Shown here one piece after another: positions 28,252 through 36,850 of a DNA stretch of 64,000 bases (within the stretch, counting starts at the first letter, position 1; each line of letters opens with the position of its first letter). The translations under genes and the position numbers were made by a program. The notes below the pieces were generated by a model, which made no database searches, was not told the origin of the DNA, and worked only from the letters and a program-made list of their open reading frames with translations. Origin of the DNA: Enterobacter cloacae complex sp. R_G8 (lineage in GTDB: Bacteria > Pseudomonadota > Gammaproteobacteria > Enterobacterales > Enterobacteriaceae); NCBI RefSeq assembly GCF_024599795.1, contig NZ_CP102246.1, forward strand, positions 3,782,001 to 3,846,000, written 5' to 3'.

Positions 28252-30492
28252 ATGAATAAGAAGATTCACTCTCTGGCCTTGCTGGTCAATTTAGGGATTT
28301 ATGGCGTCGCGCTGCCTGCCATGGCAGACGACAACACCGCCTCCGCGCAGCATGAAGACACCATGGTGATCACCGCCGCCGAGCAGAATTTGCAGGCGCC
28401 GGGGGTTTCCACCATTACCGCCGATGAGATCCGTAAAAATCCGCCAGCGCGTGACGTGTCTGAAATCATCCGCACCATGCCAGGCGTTAACCTGACCGGT
28501 AACTCCACCAGCGGCCAGCGCGGTAACAACCGCCAGATTGATATCCGCGGTATGGGCCCGGAAAACACGCTGATCCTGATCGACGGCAAGCCGGTGACCA
28601 GCCGTAACTCGATTCGTCTGGGCTGGCGTGGCGAGCGCGACACCCGCGGTGATACCGGCTGGGTGCCGCCTGAGATGATTGAGCGTATCGAAGTGATCCG
28701 TGGCCCGGCCGCCGCGCGTTACGGTAACGGTGCGGCAGGTGGCGTGGTGAATATCATCACCAAGAAATTCGACGACCAGTGGCACGGCTCCTGGAACACC
28801 TATCTGAACGCGCCTGAACACAAAGATGAAGGCTCCACAAAACGCACCAACTTCAGCCTGAGCGGCCCGCTGGGCGGCGACTTCAGCTTCCGCATGTACG
28901 GTAACCTCGACAAAACTCAGGCCGATGCGTGGGACATCAACCAGGGTCATCAGTCTGAGCGTACCGGTGCCTATGCCAACACCCTGCCAGCTGGCCGCGA
29001 AGGGGTTGAGAACAAAGACATCAACGGGGTAGTCCGCTGGGATTTCGCACCGATGCAGTCTCTGGAGTTTGAAGCGGGCTACAGCCGCCAGAACAACCTC
29101 TACGCCGGTGATACCCAGAACACCAACAACGACAATGCGCTGGTGAAGAAGAACTACGGCAAAGAGACCAACCGCATCTATCGCCAGAACTTCGCCGTGA
29201 CCTGGAACGGCGGCTGGGATAACGGCATCACCACCAGCAACTGGGCGCAGTACGAACACACCCGCAACTCACGTCTGGGTGAAGGACTTGCCGGAGGAAC
29301 CGAAGGGCTGTTCAACAGCGATAAATTCACTGACACCGACCTGGCCGACGTGATGCTGCACAGCGAGATCAACCTGCCGATTGATTTCATCGTCAACCAG
29401 AACCTGACGCTGGGCACCGAGTGGAACCAGCAGCGAATGAAGGATTCCACCTCCTTCTCGCAAACCCTGCAGGGCGGGACCGTCCCGGGGATGAGTAACG
29501 ATCGCAGCCCGTATACCTCCGCAGAGATTTTCTCCCTGTTTGCGGAAAACAATATGGAGTTGACCGACAGCACCATGCTGACCCCGGCGCTGCGCTTCGA
29601 TCACCACACCATTGTCGGCAACAACTGGAGCCCGTCTCTGAACCTGTCGCAAGGTCTGGGGGATGATTTCACCCTGAAGATGGGCATCGCGCGCGCCTAT
29701 AAAGCGCCGAGTCTGTACCAGACCAACCCGAACTACCTTTTATACAGCAAGGGCCAGGGCTGCTATGCCAGCTCTGACGGCGTGGGCTGCTATATGATGG
29801 GTAACGACGATCTGAAAGCCGAAACCAGCATCAACAAAGAGATTGGTCTGGAGTGGAAACGCGACGGCTGGCTGGCGGGCGTGACCTGGTTCCGTAACGA
29901 CTATCGCAACAAGATTGAAGCGGGCTATACGCCGATTGGCCAGACCTCCACCAGCAAAGTCACCACCGATATCTACCAGTGGGAGAACGTGCCGAAAGCG
30001 GTGGTTGAAGGTCTGGAAGGTTCCCTGAACGTGCCGGTCAGCGACACCATCAACTGGACCAACAACATCACCTACATGCTGCAGAGCAAGAACAAGGAGA
30101 CCGGCGACCGTCTGTCGATCATCCCGGAGTACACGCTGAACTCTACCCTGAGCTGGCAGGTGCATCAGGATGTGTCGCTCCAGTCGACCTTCACCTGGTA
30201 CGGCAAGCAGCAGCCGAAGAAGTACAACTACAAAGGTCAGCCAGTGAGCGGGTCTGAGAAAGACGAAGTCAGTCCGTACAGCATCCTTGGCCTGAGCGCG
30301 ACGTGGGACGTGACCAAAAACGTCAGCCTGACCGGCGGCGTGGATAACGTCTTCGACAAACGTCAGTGGCGTGCGGGTAATGCCCAGACCACCGGGAATA
30401 CCGCGACGGGTGCCTATATGTACGGCGCGGGGGCTTATACCTATAATGAGCCAGGCCGCACGTGGTATATGAGCGTGAATACCCGATTCTGA
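28252..30492 (+). CDS. fepA: TonB-dependent ferric enterobactin receptor FepA
   Basis: The product has 746 residues, the size of the E. coli FepA precursor. A signal peptide ends in ALPAMA near residue 24, followed by a TonB-box-like EDTMVITAAEQ. The plug domain shows EIIRTMPGVNLTGNSTSGQR, DIRGMGPENTLILIDGKP and IEVIRGPAAARYGNGAAGGV. The rest is a 22-strand barrel ending in aromatic WYMSVNTRF, typical for outer-membrane assembly. It imports ferric enterobactin using TonB. Divergent from fes. entD follows after 82 bases that include a palindrome. Confidence 0.97.
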   Translation: MNKKIHSLALLVNLGIYGVALPAMADDNTASAQHEDTMVITAAEQNLQAPGVSTITADEIRKNPPARDVSEIIRTMPGVNLTGNSTSGQRGNNRQIDIRGMGPENTLILIDGKPVTSRNSIRLGWRGERDTRGDTGWVPPEMIERIEVIRGPAAARYGNGAAGGVVNIITKKFDDQWHGSWNTYLNAPEHKDEGSTKRTNFSLSGPLGGDFSFRMYGNLDKTQADAWDINQGHQSERTGAYANTLPAGREGVENKDINGVVRWDFAPMQSLEFEAGYSRQNNLYAGDTQNTNNDNALVKKNYGKETNRIYRQNFAVTWNGGWDNGITTSNWAQYEHTRNSRLGEGLAGGTEGLFNSDKFTDTDLADVMLHSEINLPIDFIVNQNLTLGTEWNQQRMKDSTSFSQTLQGGTVPGMSNDRSPYTSAEIFSLFAENNMELTDSTMLTPALRFDHHTIVGNNWSPSLNLSQGLGDDFTLKMGIARAYKAPSLYQTNPNYLLYSKGQGCYASSDGVGCYMMGNDDLKAETSINKEIGLEWKRDGWLAGVTWFRNDYRNKIEAGYTPIGQTSTSKVTTDIYQWENVPKAVVEGLEGSLNVPVSDTINWTNNITYMLQSKNKETGDRLSIIPEYTLNSTLSWQVHQDVSLQSTFTWYGKQQPKKYNYKGQPVSGSEKDEVSPYSILGLSATWDVTKNVSLTGGVDNVFDKRQWRAGNAQTTGNTATGAYMYGAGAYTYNEPGRTWYMSVNTRF

Positions 30493-30510
30493 TTCAGGTA
30501 GTGACTTCCT

Positions 30511-30553
30511 CCCTCTCCCTGTGGGAGAGGGCAGGAGTGAGGGCAACAGGCCG
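30511..30553 (+). repeat. Intergenic palindrome, GGGAGAGGG family, copy 5
   Basis: CCCTCTCCCT and GTGGGAGAGGG form the stem, followed by AGTGAGGGCAACAGGCCG. It lies between fepA and entD and may separate receptor expression from entD expression. Confidence 0.8.
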
Positions 30554-30574
30554 CACAATTCTGAAGGGAAAACC

Positions 30575-31261
30575 ATGCACACAACCCACAGCACGTTCGT
30601 TCTCGCCAGCCTCACCGTTCACCGCATCACCTTTGACCCCACCACCTTCACCGACGCCGATCTGCTCTGGCTCCCCCATCACGCACAGCTGGCTGACGCC
30701 GGACGCAAACGCAAAGCCGAGCACCTGGCGGGTCGCCTTGCCGCCGCGCATGCATTAAATAACCGCACGGTGCCGGGCATCGGCCCCAGCGGCGAACCGC
30801 TCTGGCCGCACGGGGTATCGGGCAGCATCACCCACAGCGGCACGAGGGCCATGGCCGTCGTCACGCACGAGCACCATGCGCTTCTCGGCATCGATTGCGA
30901 AGCGATCCTCCCCGACATGGAGGCCCGAGAAATCAAAGACGGCATCATTGATAACCAGGAAGAGAGTGTGCTGTCACGCGCGGGAAATCCGTTCGCCCTC
31001 GCCCTGACGCTGGTTTTTAGCGCCAAAGAGAGCCTGTTTAAAGCCCTCTTCCCGCGAGCGAAAATCTACATGGGATTTGACAGCGCCCGCATCACTACGC
31101 TCGACGAAGAGACGCTGACGCTGGCGCTGACCCGCCCACTGGCGGGGTTTAACGAAGGCACCCCCTTCACGCTGCACTGGCAACGTGATGGCGATGGGGT
31201 GATCACATTGCTGTCACGCTCTCCCGCCGCCTGGCCCTCACGCCCGTCACCACAAAGGTAA
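30575..31261 (+). CDS. entD: Enterobactin synthetase phosphopantetheinyl transferase EntD
   Basis: The product attaches the 4'-phosphopantetheine arm to EntB and EntF. The ATG at 30575 (MHTTHSTF) has GAAGGG upstream and gives 228 residues; the frame is open from 30521 but that part is the palindrome. Conserved motifs are LPHHAQLADAGRKRKAEHLAG, GSITHSGT, the metal-binding GIDCEAI and FSAKESLFKALFP. E. coli EntD has about 206 residues. The extra length here is partly a C-terminal extension after the VITLL strand (SRSPAAWPSRPSPQR), which lies antisense over the end of sitD by 59 bases. Confidence 0.93.
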   Translation: MHTTHSTFVLASLTVHRITFDPTTFTDADLLWLPHHAQLADAGRKRKAEHLAGRLAAAHALNNRTVPGIGPSGEPLWPHGVSGSITHSGTRAMAVVTHEHHALLGIDCEAILPDMEAREIKDGIIDNQEESVLSRAGNPFALALTLVFSAKESLFKALFPRAKIYMGFDSARITTLDEETLTLALTRPLAGFNEGTPFTLHWQRDGDGVITLLSRSPAAWPSRPSPQR

Positions 31262-32042
31262 CGATAAACACCAGCGCGAACAGTACCACAATGGTCGGCG
31301 CGGGCGCGCTGTCGAGAAAGAACGACAGAAAGACGCCGCTCACCGAGACCAGCATCGAGATCGCAACCGCCACCAGCAACGCCATATGGAAGCGTCGGGT
31401 GATCAACACCGCAATCGCGCCGGGCGCAATCAGCAGCGAAATCGACAGAATAATCCCCACCGCTTTCAGCGTCGCCACAATGGTCAGCGAAACCATGCAC
31501 AGTAACCCGTAGTGCAGCCAGCGCGTGCGCAGACCGCTCGCCTGCGCCTGCTGATAATCAAAGCAGAACAGCAAAAAGTCGCGCCATTTCAGGCCAATCA
31601 CCAGCGTAATCATCCCGGCGACGATACCGCTTTGCAGGATATCCATGTTGTTTATGCCCAGCATATCGCCGAACAGAATATGGTCGAGATGCACCTCAGG
31701 TTTAACGGCGATATAGAGGATCAGTCCGGCACCGAACATGCCGGAAAAGACGATCCCCATGACCGTATCCTGCTTGATGCGGCTGTTGTCCTTCAGGTAT
31801 CCGGTGGCGACCGCGCAAAACAGCCCGGCAACAAATGCCCCCAGCGCCAGCGGCAGACCCATCATCCACGCCAGCACAACACCGGGAAACACCGCGTGGC
31901 TCATGGCGTCGCCCATTAATGCCCAACCTTTGAGAACCAGAAATACCGACAGCAATGCGCAGGGAACGGCCACCAGGAGTGAAATCAGTAGCGCGTTGTT
32001 CATAAACGCAAACTGGAAGGGTTCAAGGAGCAGCGCCATCAT
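31203..32042 (-). CDS. sitD: Manganese/iron ABC permease SitD
   Basis: The product is a 279-residue ABC-3 family permease when started at the ATG at 32042, whose ATGA overlaps the sitC stop; the frame is open further up to 32267 only inside sitC. It has about eight membrane helices and the family blocks LMGDAMSHAVFPGVVLAWMMG and KAVGIILSISLLIAPGA. It pairs with SitC to import Mn2+ and Fe2+. Its last 59 bases overlap the convergent entD. Confidence 0.92.
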   Translation of the reverse strand: MMALLLEPFQFAFMNNALLISLLVAVPCALLSVFLVLKGWALMGDAMSHAVFPGVVLAWMMGLPLALGAFVAGLFCAVATGYLKDNSRIKQDTVMGIVFSGMFGAGLILYIAVKPEVHLDHILFGDMLGINNMDILQSGIVAGMITLVIGLKWRDFLLFCFDYQQAQASGLRTRWLHYGLLCMVSLTIVATLKAVGIILSISLLIAPGAIAVLITRRFHMALLVAVAISMLVSVSGVFLSFFLDSAPAPTIVVLFALVFIVTFVVTGVRARRRESVTAM

Positions 32043-32896
32043 GGGTGTGCCTCCTGTGCGCGACGTGCGCGACGGCGGCTGGCGAGCAGGCCATGCTTCG
32101 GTGCAAAGACGAATGCCAGCAGGAACAGCAGCGTCTGGGCGACCACGATAATGCCGCCGGTCGCGCCGTCCAGATAGTAGCTGGCCCACGCGCCGAGGAA
32201 GCTGGTGATGCTGCCAATGGCGACCGCAATCATCAGCAGGCGCGGAAAGCGGTCGGTCAGCAGCCACGCGGTCGCACCGGGGGTGACCACCAGACAGATC
32301 ACCAGAAACGCGCCGACGGTTTGCAGCGCCGCCACGGTAGAGACCGCCAGCAGGGTAAAGAAGAGGATTTTCAGGCGTTCAGGACGCAGGCCGATGGCGC
32401 GGGCGTGGTTCTCATCAAAAAAGGTCACCATCAGATCTTTCCATTTGAACAACAGAATGAGCATTGACACCACGCCGATAATCGCCAGCTGGACAATATC
32501 TTCCGGAGCAATCGCGAGGATATTACCGAGGACGATAGTCTGAATATTTACCGAGGTTGGGTTGAGCGACACCATAAACAGACCCAGACCGAAAAAGGAG
32601 GAAAATATCAGTCCGATAATAGCGTCCTCTTTCAGGCGGCTGCGCTGGTTCAGAAAAAGCATGCTCCCCGCCGCCAGCCCGCCCGATAAAAACGCCCCCA
32701 GCGAGAACGGCAGGCCGAGCATGTAAGCGCCCGCCACGCCCGGTACGATAGAGTGCGAGAGCGCATCGCCAATCAGCGACCAGCCTTTGAGCATCAGGTA
32801 ACAGGAGAGAAAGGCGCACAGCCCGCCCACCATCGCCGAGACCCACATCGCGTTGAGCATGTACTCATAGCCGAAGGGTTCAAGAAGCGCGTTCAT
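32039..32896 (-). CDS. sitC: Manganese/iron ABC permease SitC
   Basis: The 285-residue ABC-3 permease has the family hallmarks [21 protein letters not shown] (residues about 40-60) and [17 protein letters not shown]. About eight membrane helices are visible. Both ends overlap neighbours (sitB and sitD) by four bases, showing a coupled operon. The tail is basic ([12 protein letters not shown]). Confidence 0.93.
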   Translation of the reverse strand: MNALLEPFGYEYMLNAMWVSAMVGGLCAFLSCYLMLKGWSLIGDALSHSIVPGVAGAYMLGLPFSLGAFLSGGLAAGSMLFLNQRSRLKEDAIIGLIFSSFFGLGLFMVSLNPTSVNIQTIVLGNILAIAPEDIVQLAIIGVVSMLILLFKWKDLMVTFFDENHARAIGLRPERLKILFFTLLAVSTVAALQTVGAFLVICLVVTPGATAWLLTDRFPRLLMIAVAIGSITSFLGAWASYYLDGATGGIIVVAQTLLFLLAFVFAPKHGLLASRRRARRAQEAHP

Positions 32897-33699
32897 TTTG
32901 CCCCCTGACGGTGGGTAACGAAGGGCCGCTCGTCGTCAGTAATGATGCGCTCTTCAGAGCCGCTGAGCACCACGTGACGCAGCACGCCGCTGAAGGCGCG
33001 TTCAAGATTCTCGGCGGTGAAGGTAGTTTCCGTCGGGCCGCTCGCCAGCACGGTACCTTTGACCATCACCGTGTAATCGCAAAACTCCGTCACCGAACCT
33101 AAGTTATGGGTCGAGACCAGCATCGTTTTGCCCTCGTCGCGCAGTTCCCGCAGCAGGCTGATAATTCTGGCTTCGGTTTTGACATCCACGCCGGTAAAAG
33201 GCTCGTCGAGCAGGATCACCTCCCCCTGTTGGGCAATCGCCCGCGCCAGAAAAATGCGTTTCTTCTGCCCACCGGACAGCTCGCCAATCTGGCGATGACG
33301 CAGGTCGAGCATATCCACGCGCTTCAGCGCATCGTTCACGATACGACGATCGTTCTCCTTAGGCCGACGCATAAACCCCATATGCCCGTAGCGCCCCATC
33401 ATCACCACGTCTTCAACCAGCACCGGAAACGACCAGTCGACCTCTTCCGACTGGGGCACATAGGCGACGAGATTCTGATGCAATGCACGATGAGGCGGCA
33501 TGCCCAGAATGGCGATGTTGCCATTCGCCGCCCGTACAAAGCCCATTATTGCCTTGAACAGCGTGGACTTGCCGGAACCGTTCACCCCCACCAGCGCGGC
33601 AATCGATCCCCCCGGCACGTTAAACGAGGCGTCACGCAGCGCCGTGTGACCGTTGCGGTAGGTCACGGTAAGGTCTGTGACGGCAATCCCCTTTTGCAT
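32893..33699 (-). CDS. sitB: Manganese/iron ABC ATPase SitB
   Basis: The 268-residue ABC ATPase has Walker [10 protein letters not shown] (about 38-46), signature [15 protein letters not shown], Walker [13 protein letters not shown] and the switch histidine in STHNLGS. It drives SitC and SitD. The start lies just past the sitA stop. Confidence 0.94.
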   Translation of the reverse strand: MQKGIAVTDLTVTYRNGHTALRDASFNVPGGSIAALVGVNGSGKSTLFKAIMGFVRAANGNIAILGMPPHRALHQNLVAYVPQSEEVDWSFPVLVEDVVMMGRYGHMGFMRRPKENDRRIVNDALKRVDMLDLRHRQIGELSGGQKKRIFLARAIAQQGEVILLDEPFTGVDVKTEARIISLLRELRDEGKTMLVSTHNLGSVTEFCDYTVMVKGTVLASGPTETTFTAENLERAFSGVLRHVVLSGSEERIITDDERPFVTHRQGAK

Positions 33700-33701
33700 A
33701 G

Positions 33702-34613
33702 TTACTCCTTCATGCCGTCACGGATGCCCTGCACCAGCGTGCGGGTGGTGACGTTCAGCAGATCGATATAGGTCGGCACCGGGCCGTTTTCCGCGCTCAG
33801 GGAGTCAACGTACAGTACGCCGCCGTAATGGGTGTCGGTTTCGCGCGCCACCTGACGCGCGGGCTTGTCGGAAACGGTGCTTTCGCTGAATACCGCCGGG
33901 ATATGATGTTTTTTCACCAGGTCGATCACCTTGCGCACCTGCTGAGGCGTGCCCTGCTGATCGGCATTGATCGGCCAGAGATAAAGCTCTTTCAGGCCCA
34001 GATCGCGCGCCAGATAGGAGAAGGCCCCTTCGCTGGTCACCATCCAGCGTTTGTCTTCCGGGATCTCCGCCACCTGCTTACGCAGCGGTTCGAGGGTGGC
34101 GGTGATCTTCTGCTTGTAGGCTTCGGCATTTCGCTGATAGGTCTGCGCATTCGCCGGGTCGTACTTCACCAGCGCATCGCGAATGTTGTCGACGTAAATC
34201 AGCGCGTTGTCCGGCGACATCCACGCGTGCGGGTTGGGCTTGCCGTTGTACGGCCCTTCACCGATCCCCATCGGCGTGATGCCTTTGGTGACGATCGCTT
34301 CCGGCACGCCGTTCAGATGCTGATAAAAGCGCTGAAACCAGAGTTCGAGATTCATACCATTCGCCAGAATCAACTGTGCTTTTTGCGCGCGTTTGATATC
34401 GCCCGGCGTGGGCTGATACTCATGGATTTCAGCGCCCGGTTTGGTAATCGATGTCACTTCTGCGGCGTCTCCCGCCACGTTTTTCGCCATATCAGCGATA
34501 ACGGTAAAGGTGGTTATAACCTGGAACTTTTCAGCCGCCAGCGCGCCGGTCGTGGTCGCGGTCATGAGCAGCGCGCCGAGTAACAGACGCTTCAATCCTT
34601 GCCGTAGGTGCAT
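33702..34613 (-). CDS. sitA: Manganese/iron periplasmic binding protein SitA
   Basis: The 303-residue cluster A-I metal binding protein has a signal peptide (cleavage after TGALA near residue 26). It has the expected metal-ligand pattern: His in [12 protein letters not shown], His in [12 protein letters not shown], Glu in [11 protein letters not shown] and Asp in [15 protein letters not shown]. These match SitA/YfeA-type proteins that bind Mn2+ or Fe2+. AGGAG lies 9 bases before the ATG. It is first in sitABCD, downstream of a likely MntR/Fur control region. Confidence 0.94.
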   Translation of the reverse strand: MHLRQGLKRLLLGALLMTATTTGALAAEKFQVITTFTVIADMAKNVAGDAAEVTSITKPGAEIHEYQPTPGDIKRAQKAQLILANGMNLELWFQRFYQHLNGVPEAIVTKGITPMGIGEGPYNGKPNPHAWMSPDNALIYVDNIRDALVKYDPANAQTYQRNAEAYKQKITATLEPLRKQVAEIPEDKRWMVTSEGAFSYLARDLGLKELYLWPINADQQGTPQQVRKVIDLVKKHHIPAVFSESTVSDKPARQVARETDTHYGGVLYVDSLSAENGPVPTYIDLLNVTTRTLVQGIRDGMKE

Positions 34614-34658
34614 CGCAGAAGTCTCCTGAGGTGGTTAAATTCAAAGCAGAATTAGCCC

Positions 34659-34677
34659 GTGCTATAAGGTATAGCAC
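34659..34677. promoter_or_regulatory. Probable MntR operator upstream of sitA
   Basis: A perfect inverted repeat, GTGCTATA/TATAGCAC with a 3-base centre, lies 46 bases before the sitA start. The TATAGC half resembles the MntR site pattern known from enteric mntH and sitA promoters. Confidence 0.6.
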
Positions 34678-34692
34678 AGGCTATATTTAAAT

Positions 34693-34711
34693 GAAAATGG
34701 TTATCATTAAA
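34693..34711. promoter_or_regulatory. Fur-box-like site upstream of sitA
   Basis: GAAAATGGTTATCATTAAA matches the Fur consensus at about 13 of 19 positions. With the adjacent MntR-like repeat it agrees with dual Fe/Mn control known for Salmonella sitABCD. Confidence 0.55.
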
Positions 34712-34825
34712 GTTGTGTCAACCTGGACTGTCAGGTGGAATTTTTAGGAAATGTGCTTTCTTTTTTCTCTCACGGTCAGGAGTATTATTTACGACCAATA
34801 CCCATACTAAAAACAGGGAATTTGC

Positions 34826-35386
34826 ATGCCGGTTAATGAAAGAATTCACCCCACTTCAGGAACCCCGATTAATCCGGGCGGGATCCGACAGCTCACAATT
34901 GGTGAAATCGCCCTGGCGAAGACGCTTTACGGTAATAGCATTCGCTATCATCTGGTTTGGGTGCACAGGGAAAGCTATCTTCCTTTTAATTTGCAACCCG
35001 TTGATGTGGCGATGAGTCCCAATGGGGAGATGTGGTATAGAGAGGAAACGTATTCGCCGGATTTTTCGCTAGAAGATGACATTGTTAAAAAACATCGATT
35101 CATGCATGAGATGATGCATGTCTGGCAAACTCAAAAAGGAATGTTTGTTAGAACAAGAGGCTTATTCTCGGGCATTGCTGACTATACGTATAGTTTAGAT
35201 AAAGCAGATTTACAGCATTATGGGTTAGAACAACAGGCATCTATTGTAAGTGATTACTGGCTATTGAAATACTTTGGTTTGGAGAGGAATGAAGAATTAT
35301 TACAATACAGAGACTTAAAACTTAGGGAAAGCTTGTATTTCCTTCTGCAGAAATACAAAAATGTCTTAAAGGGATTTCCAGGATGA
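34826..35386 (+). CDS. HEMMH metallopeptidase-like protein, candidate type VI secretion effector
   Basis: The 186-residue protein resembles vgr-related / eCIS-core-like proteins often seen next to Vgr, Hcp or Rhs genes. It starts with GTPINPGGIRQLTIGEIALA and contains VRVHRxSYLPF-like VWVHRESYLPF. The zinc motif HEMMH is at 94-98, followed by VWQTQKGM. Glu135 in GLEQQASIVSDYW is a plausible third metal ligand. No signal peptide or membrane helix is visible. AGGGA lies 7 bases before the ATG. It is coupled by a 4-base overlap to a lipoprotein gene, which is followed by hcp. A cargo toxin is inferred from this order. An alternative is a structural or maturation factor for the Hcp. The gene is AT-rich compared with its flanks. 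Confidence 0.65.
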   Translation: MPVNERIHPTSGTPINPGGIRQLTIGEIALAKTLYGNSIRYHLVWVHRESYLPFNLQPVDVAMSPNGEMWYREETYSPDFSLEDDIVKKHRFMHEMMHVWQTQKGMFVRTRGLFSGIADYTYSLDKADLQHYGLEQQASIVSDYWLLKYFGLERNEELLQYRDLKLRESLYFLLQKYKNVLKGFPG

Positions 35387-35739
35387 AAAACACATTTATC
35401 ATCTTTATCCTCTGCATTTTAATAACTGGATGTCCAGGAGGTAATCGCGCTCCCAAAAACAGATTTACGTTTATTAATGGCAACCACTTATGTTTTAGCA
35501 TCGATAAAAATGATGTCCTGAACTTTTACACTATTTATTCAAGCAAAGATCATAAAATTACTATCGTAACAGGGTCGGAATATAAAAATTTAAACATCTC
35601 CTACCCGGACACATGTTTAAATATAAAATGGGAAAATGGACGTACTTACGTTATTCATTACGGATTAAACAATAAAAAATATGTACACCAATTTGATGTC
35701 GATAATAACGGAAAACAAATCAACTTAGGAGAATTATAA
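35383..35739 (+). CDS. Small lipoprotein, candidate periplasmic immunity protein
   Basis: The 118-residue product has a lipoprotein signal peptide with lipobox LITGC (Cys17) followed by PGGN. The mature part is a compact, strand-rich domain of about 100 residues with two further cysteines (Cys44-like in HLCFSID and in DTCLNIKW). The ATG overlaps the upstream stop codon by four bases (ATGA), and its own TAA overlaps the hcp ATG by one base. Small periplasmic lipoproteins at this position are commonly type VI immunity proteins that block the partner effector. That role is inferred; I do not recognise a specific family beyond this. Confidence 0.6.
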   Translation: MKNTFIIFILCILITGCPGGNRAPKNRFTFINGNHLCFSIDKNDVLNFYTIYSSKDHKITIVTGSEYKNLNISYPDTCLNIKWENGRTYVIHYGLNNKKYVHQFDVDNNGKQINLGEL

Positions 35740-36239
35740 TGTCATTACCCGCTTACTTATTTCTCTTCGATGAGAACGGAATGCAGGTTCAGGGCGACTG
35801 TATAATGCCAGGCCGGGAAGGTGCTATTGAAATCATGAACAGCAGTTATGGCATTAAGCAGGCAGTGGACAGCCATACCGGGAATATGACCGGAACACGG
35901 CAGCATAGTCCGGTTATCGTGCATAAGCAATTAGATAAAGTGAGCCCTTATCTTGCCGTTGCCTCCTGCGAGGGCAGACGGCTGCAAAAAGCCATTATCA
36001 AATATTATGAAATTGTTGAAGCGGGAGCAGAAAGGGAGATCTACGCCATTACGCTTGATAGCGTAGTGATCTCATCTCTGGATTTCACGCACGTTTATTA
36101 CCCAGGCAGCTCAGCACCGAATATGCATGAAGTTGTGGGACTTCGATTCCGGGGCATTCAGTGGAATTATGTGAAAGGCAATATTCTTTATGCCGATTCA
36201 TGGATGAAACCAGCTCAGAAAGAGAAGAGTAACGCATAA
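35739..36239 (+). CDS. hcp: Hcp family type VI secretion protein
   Basis: The 166-residue product fits the Hcp family: MSLPAYLFLFDENG, QGDCIMPGREGAIEIMNS (the first beta strands), then TGTRQHSPVIVHKQLDKVSPYL, CEGRRLQKAIIKYYE and late VGLRFRGIQWNYVKGN. Hcp forms stacked hexameric rings that make the tube of the type VI machine and can carry effectors in the ring. AGGAGA lies about 7 bases before the ATG. It ends the three-gene unit. No other secretion-system genes occur in the window, so this is an orphan hcp. Confidence 0.85.
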   Translation: MSLPAYLFLFDENGMQVQGDCIMPGREGAIEIMNSSYGIKQAVDSHTGNMTGTRQHSPVIVHKQLDKVSPYLAVASCEGRRLQKAIIKYYEIVEAGAEREIYAITLDSVVISSLDFTHVYYPGSSAPNMHEVVGLRFRGIQWNYVKGNILYADSWMKPAQKEKSNA

Positions 36240-36326
36240 TTTATCTGGCTCATAAAGATCAATGCATGCTGCCGTTCAGAAACGGCGATCCTGGCATTCC
36301 CTGGATCGCCTGGTTAATCTTAAGCG

Positions 36327-36776
36327 CTACCCTTTTCCACTTTCGTTCACGGGCAAATCCCCCGTATCAATTAACGCTCCCGGAAACGTCTCCAGCCACT
36401 TCATCATCTTCAGTTTGTTGGTATAAGTTGCACTGACGCCTTCCAGACAGCCCCACAGCTCACGGGAATTTTGCGGCGTAATCACAATACAATCCGGCAT
36501 CACGCGGATCTTCACGGCTATTCCTGCTTTAAACCCTGCGCGGGTTAACCACGCGCCGGTTAACGGCAGATAGTTGCGCTCCATTCGAGTATAAAGTTCC
36601 ACACAGGCGGAACCCGCCTCTCCTCTTTCATGAAGATACGCAGAGTGAACCGGCTCGTCATGCAACGCCCGGATGCGTTTTTTGCGTAGCTTCTCGCGAT
36701 TTTCTTGCTGAATCTCTAAATCTGCATTTTCTGTTTGGGCAATAGCCCGCTCTGGCATAGAATTCTTCGCAGCCAT
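36327..36776 (-). CDS. symE: SymE-family type I toxin
   Basis: I start at the ATG at 36776 (149 residues), with GGGAG 7 bases upstream; a TTG at 36782 is in frame but less likely. The central segment LPLTGAWLTRAGFKAGIAVKI, followed by VMPDCIVITPQ, is the SymE AbrB-like domain. E. coli SymE has 113 residues, so this protein has an N-terminal extension rich in charged residues (EIQQENREKLRKKRI). SymE over-production blocks translation and causes RNA decay in E. coli, and its mRNA is held down by the antisense RNA SymR, which is also recognisable here. I did not find a good LexA box. Confidence 0.82.
   Translation of the reverse strand: MAAKNSMPERAIAQTENADLEIQQENREKLRKKRIRALHDEPVHSAYLHERGEAGSACVELYTRMERNYLPLTGAWLTRAGFKAGIAVKIRVMPDCIVITPQNSRELWGCLEGVSATYTNKLKMMKWLETFPGALIDTGDLPVNESGKG
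36735..36763 (+). promoter_or_regulatory. Predicted promoter for the SymR antisense RNA
   Basis: A -35-like TTGGGC (36735-36740) and a -10 TAGAAT (36758-36763) are separated by 17 bases inside the symE 5' coding region, on the opposite strand. The expected start near 36770 fits the E. coli symR arrangement, where the RNA starts within the first symE codons. Confidence 0.55.
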
Positions 36777-36850
36777 AATCAACTCCCTTTTAGTTGTTTG
36801 TGGTTAGCGGTATGGAGGTGGTCGCACACCTTTGTACCGCGATTCCTTTT
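36770..36850 (+). ncRNA. symR: SymR-like antisense RNA to symE
   Basis: The region is antisense to the symE start codon and ribosome site and resembles E. coli SymR in layout. A small 5' hairpin CAACT/AGTTG spans 36780-36796. Then comes the conserved TGGTTAGCGG. A long 3' stem pairs GCGGTA (36807-36812) with TACCGC (36835-36840), extended by GGTG/CACC-type pairs. A T-rich stretch (ATTCCTTTTCTT) follows. Ends are estimated. Confidence 0.7.

Noticed and set aside
34718..34745. Small hairpin ACCTG/CAGGT followed by TTTTT, possible terminator
   Set aside because: The stem is only five bases and it lies between divergent promoters where a terminator is not expected.
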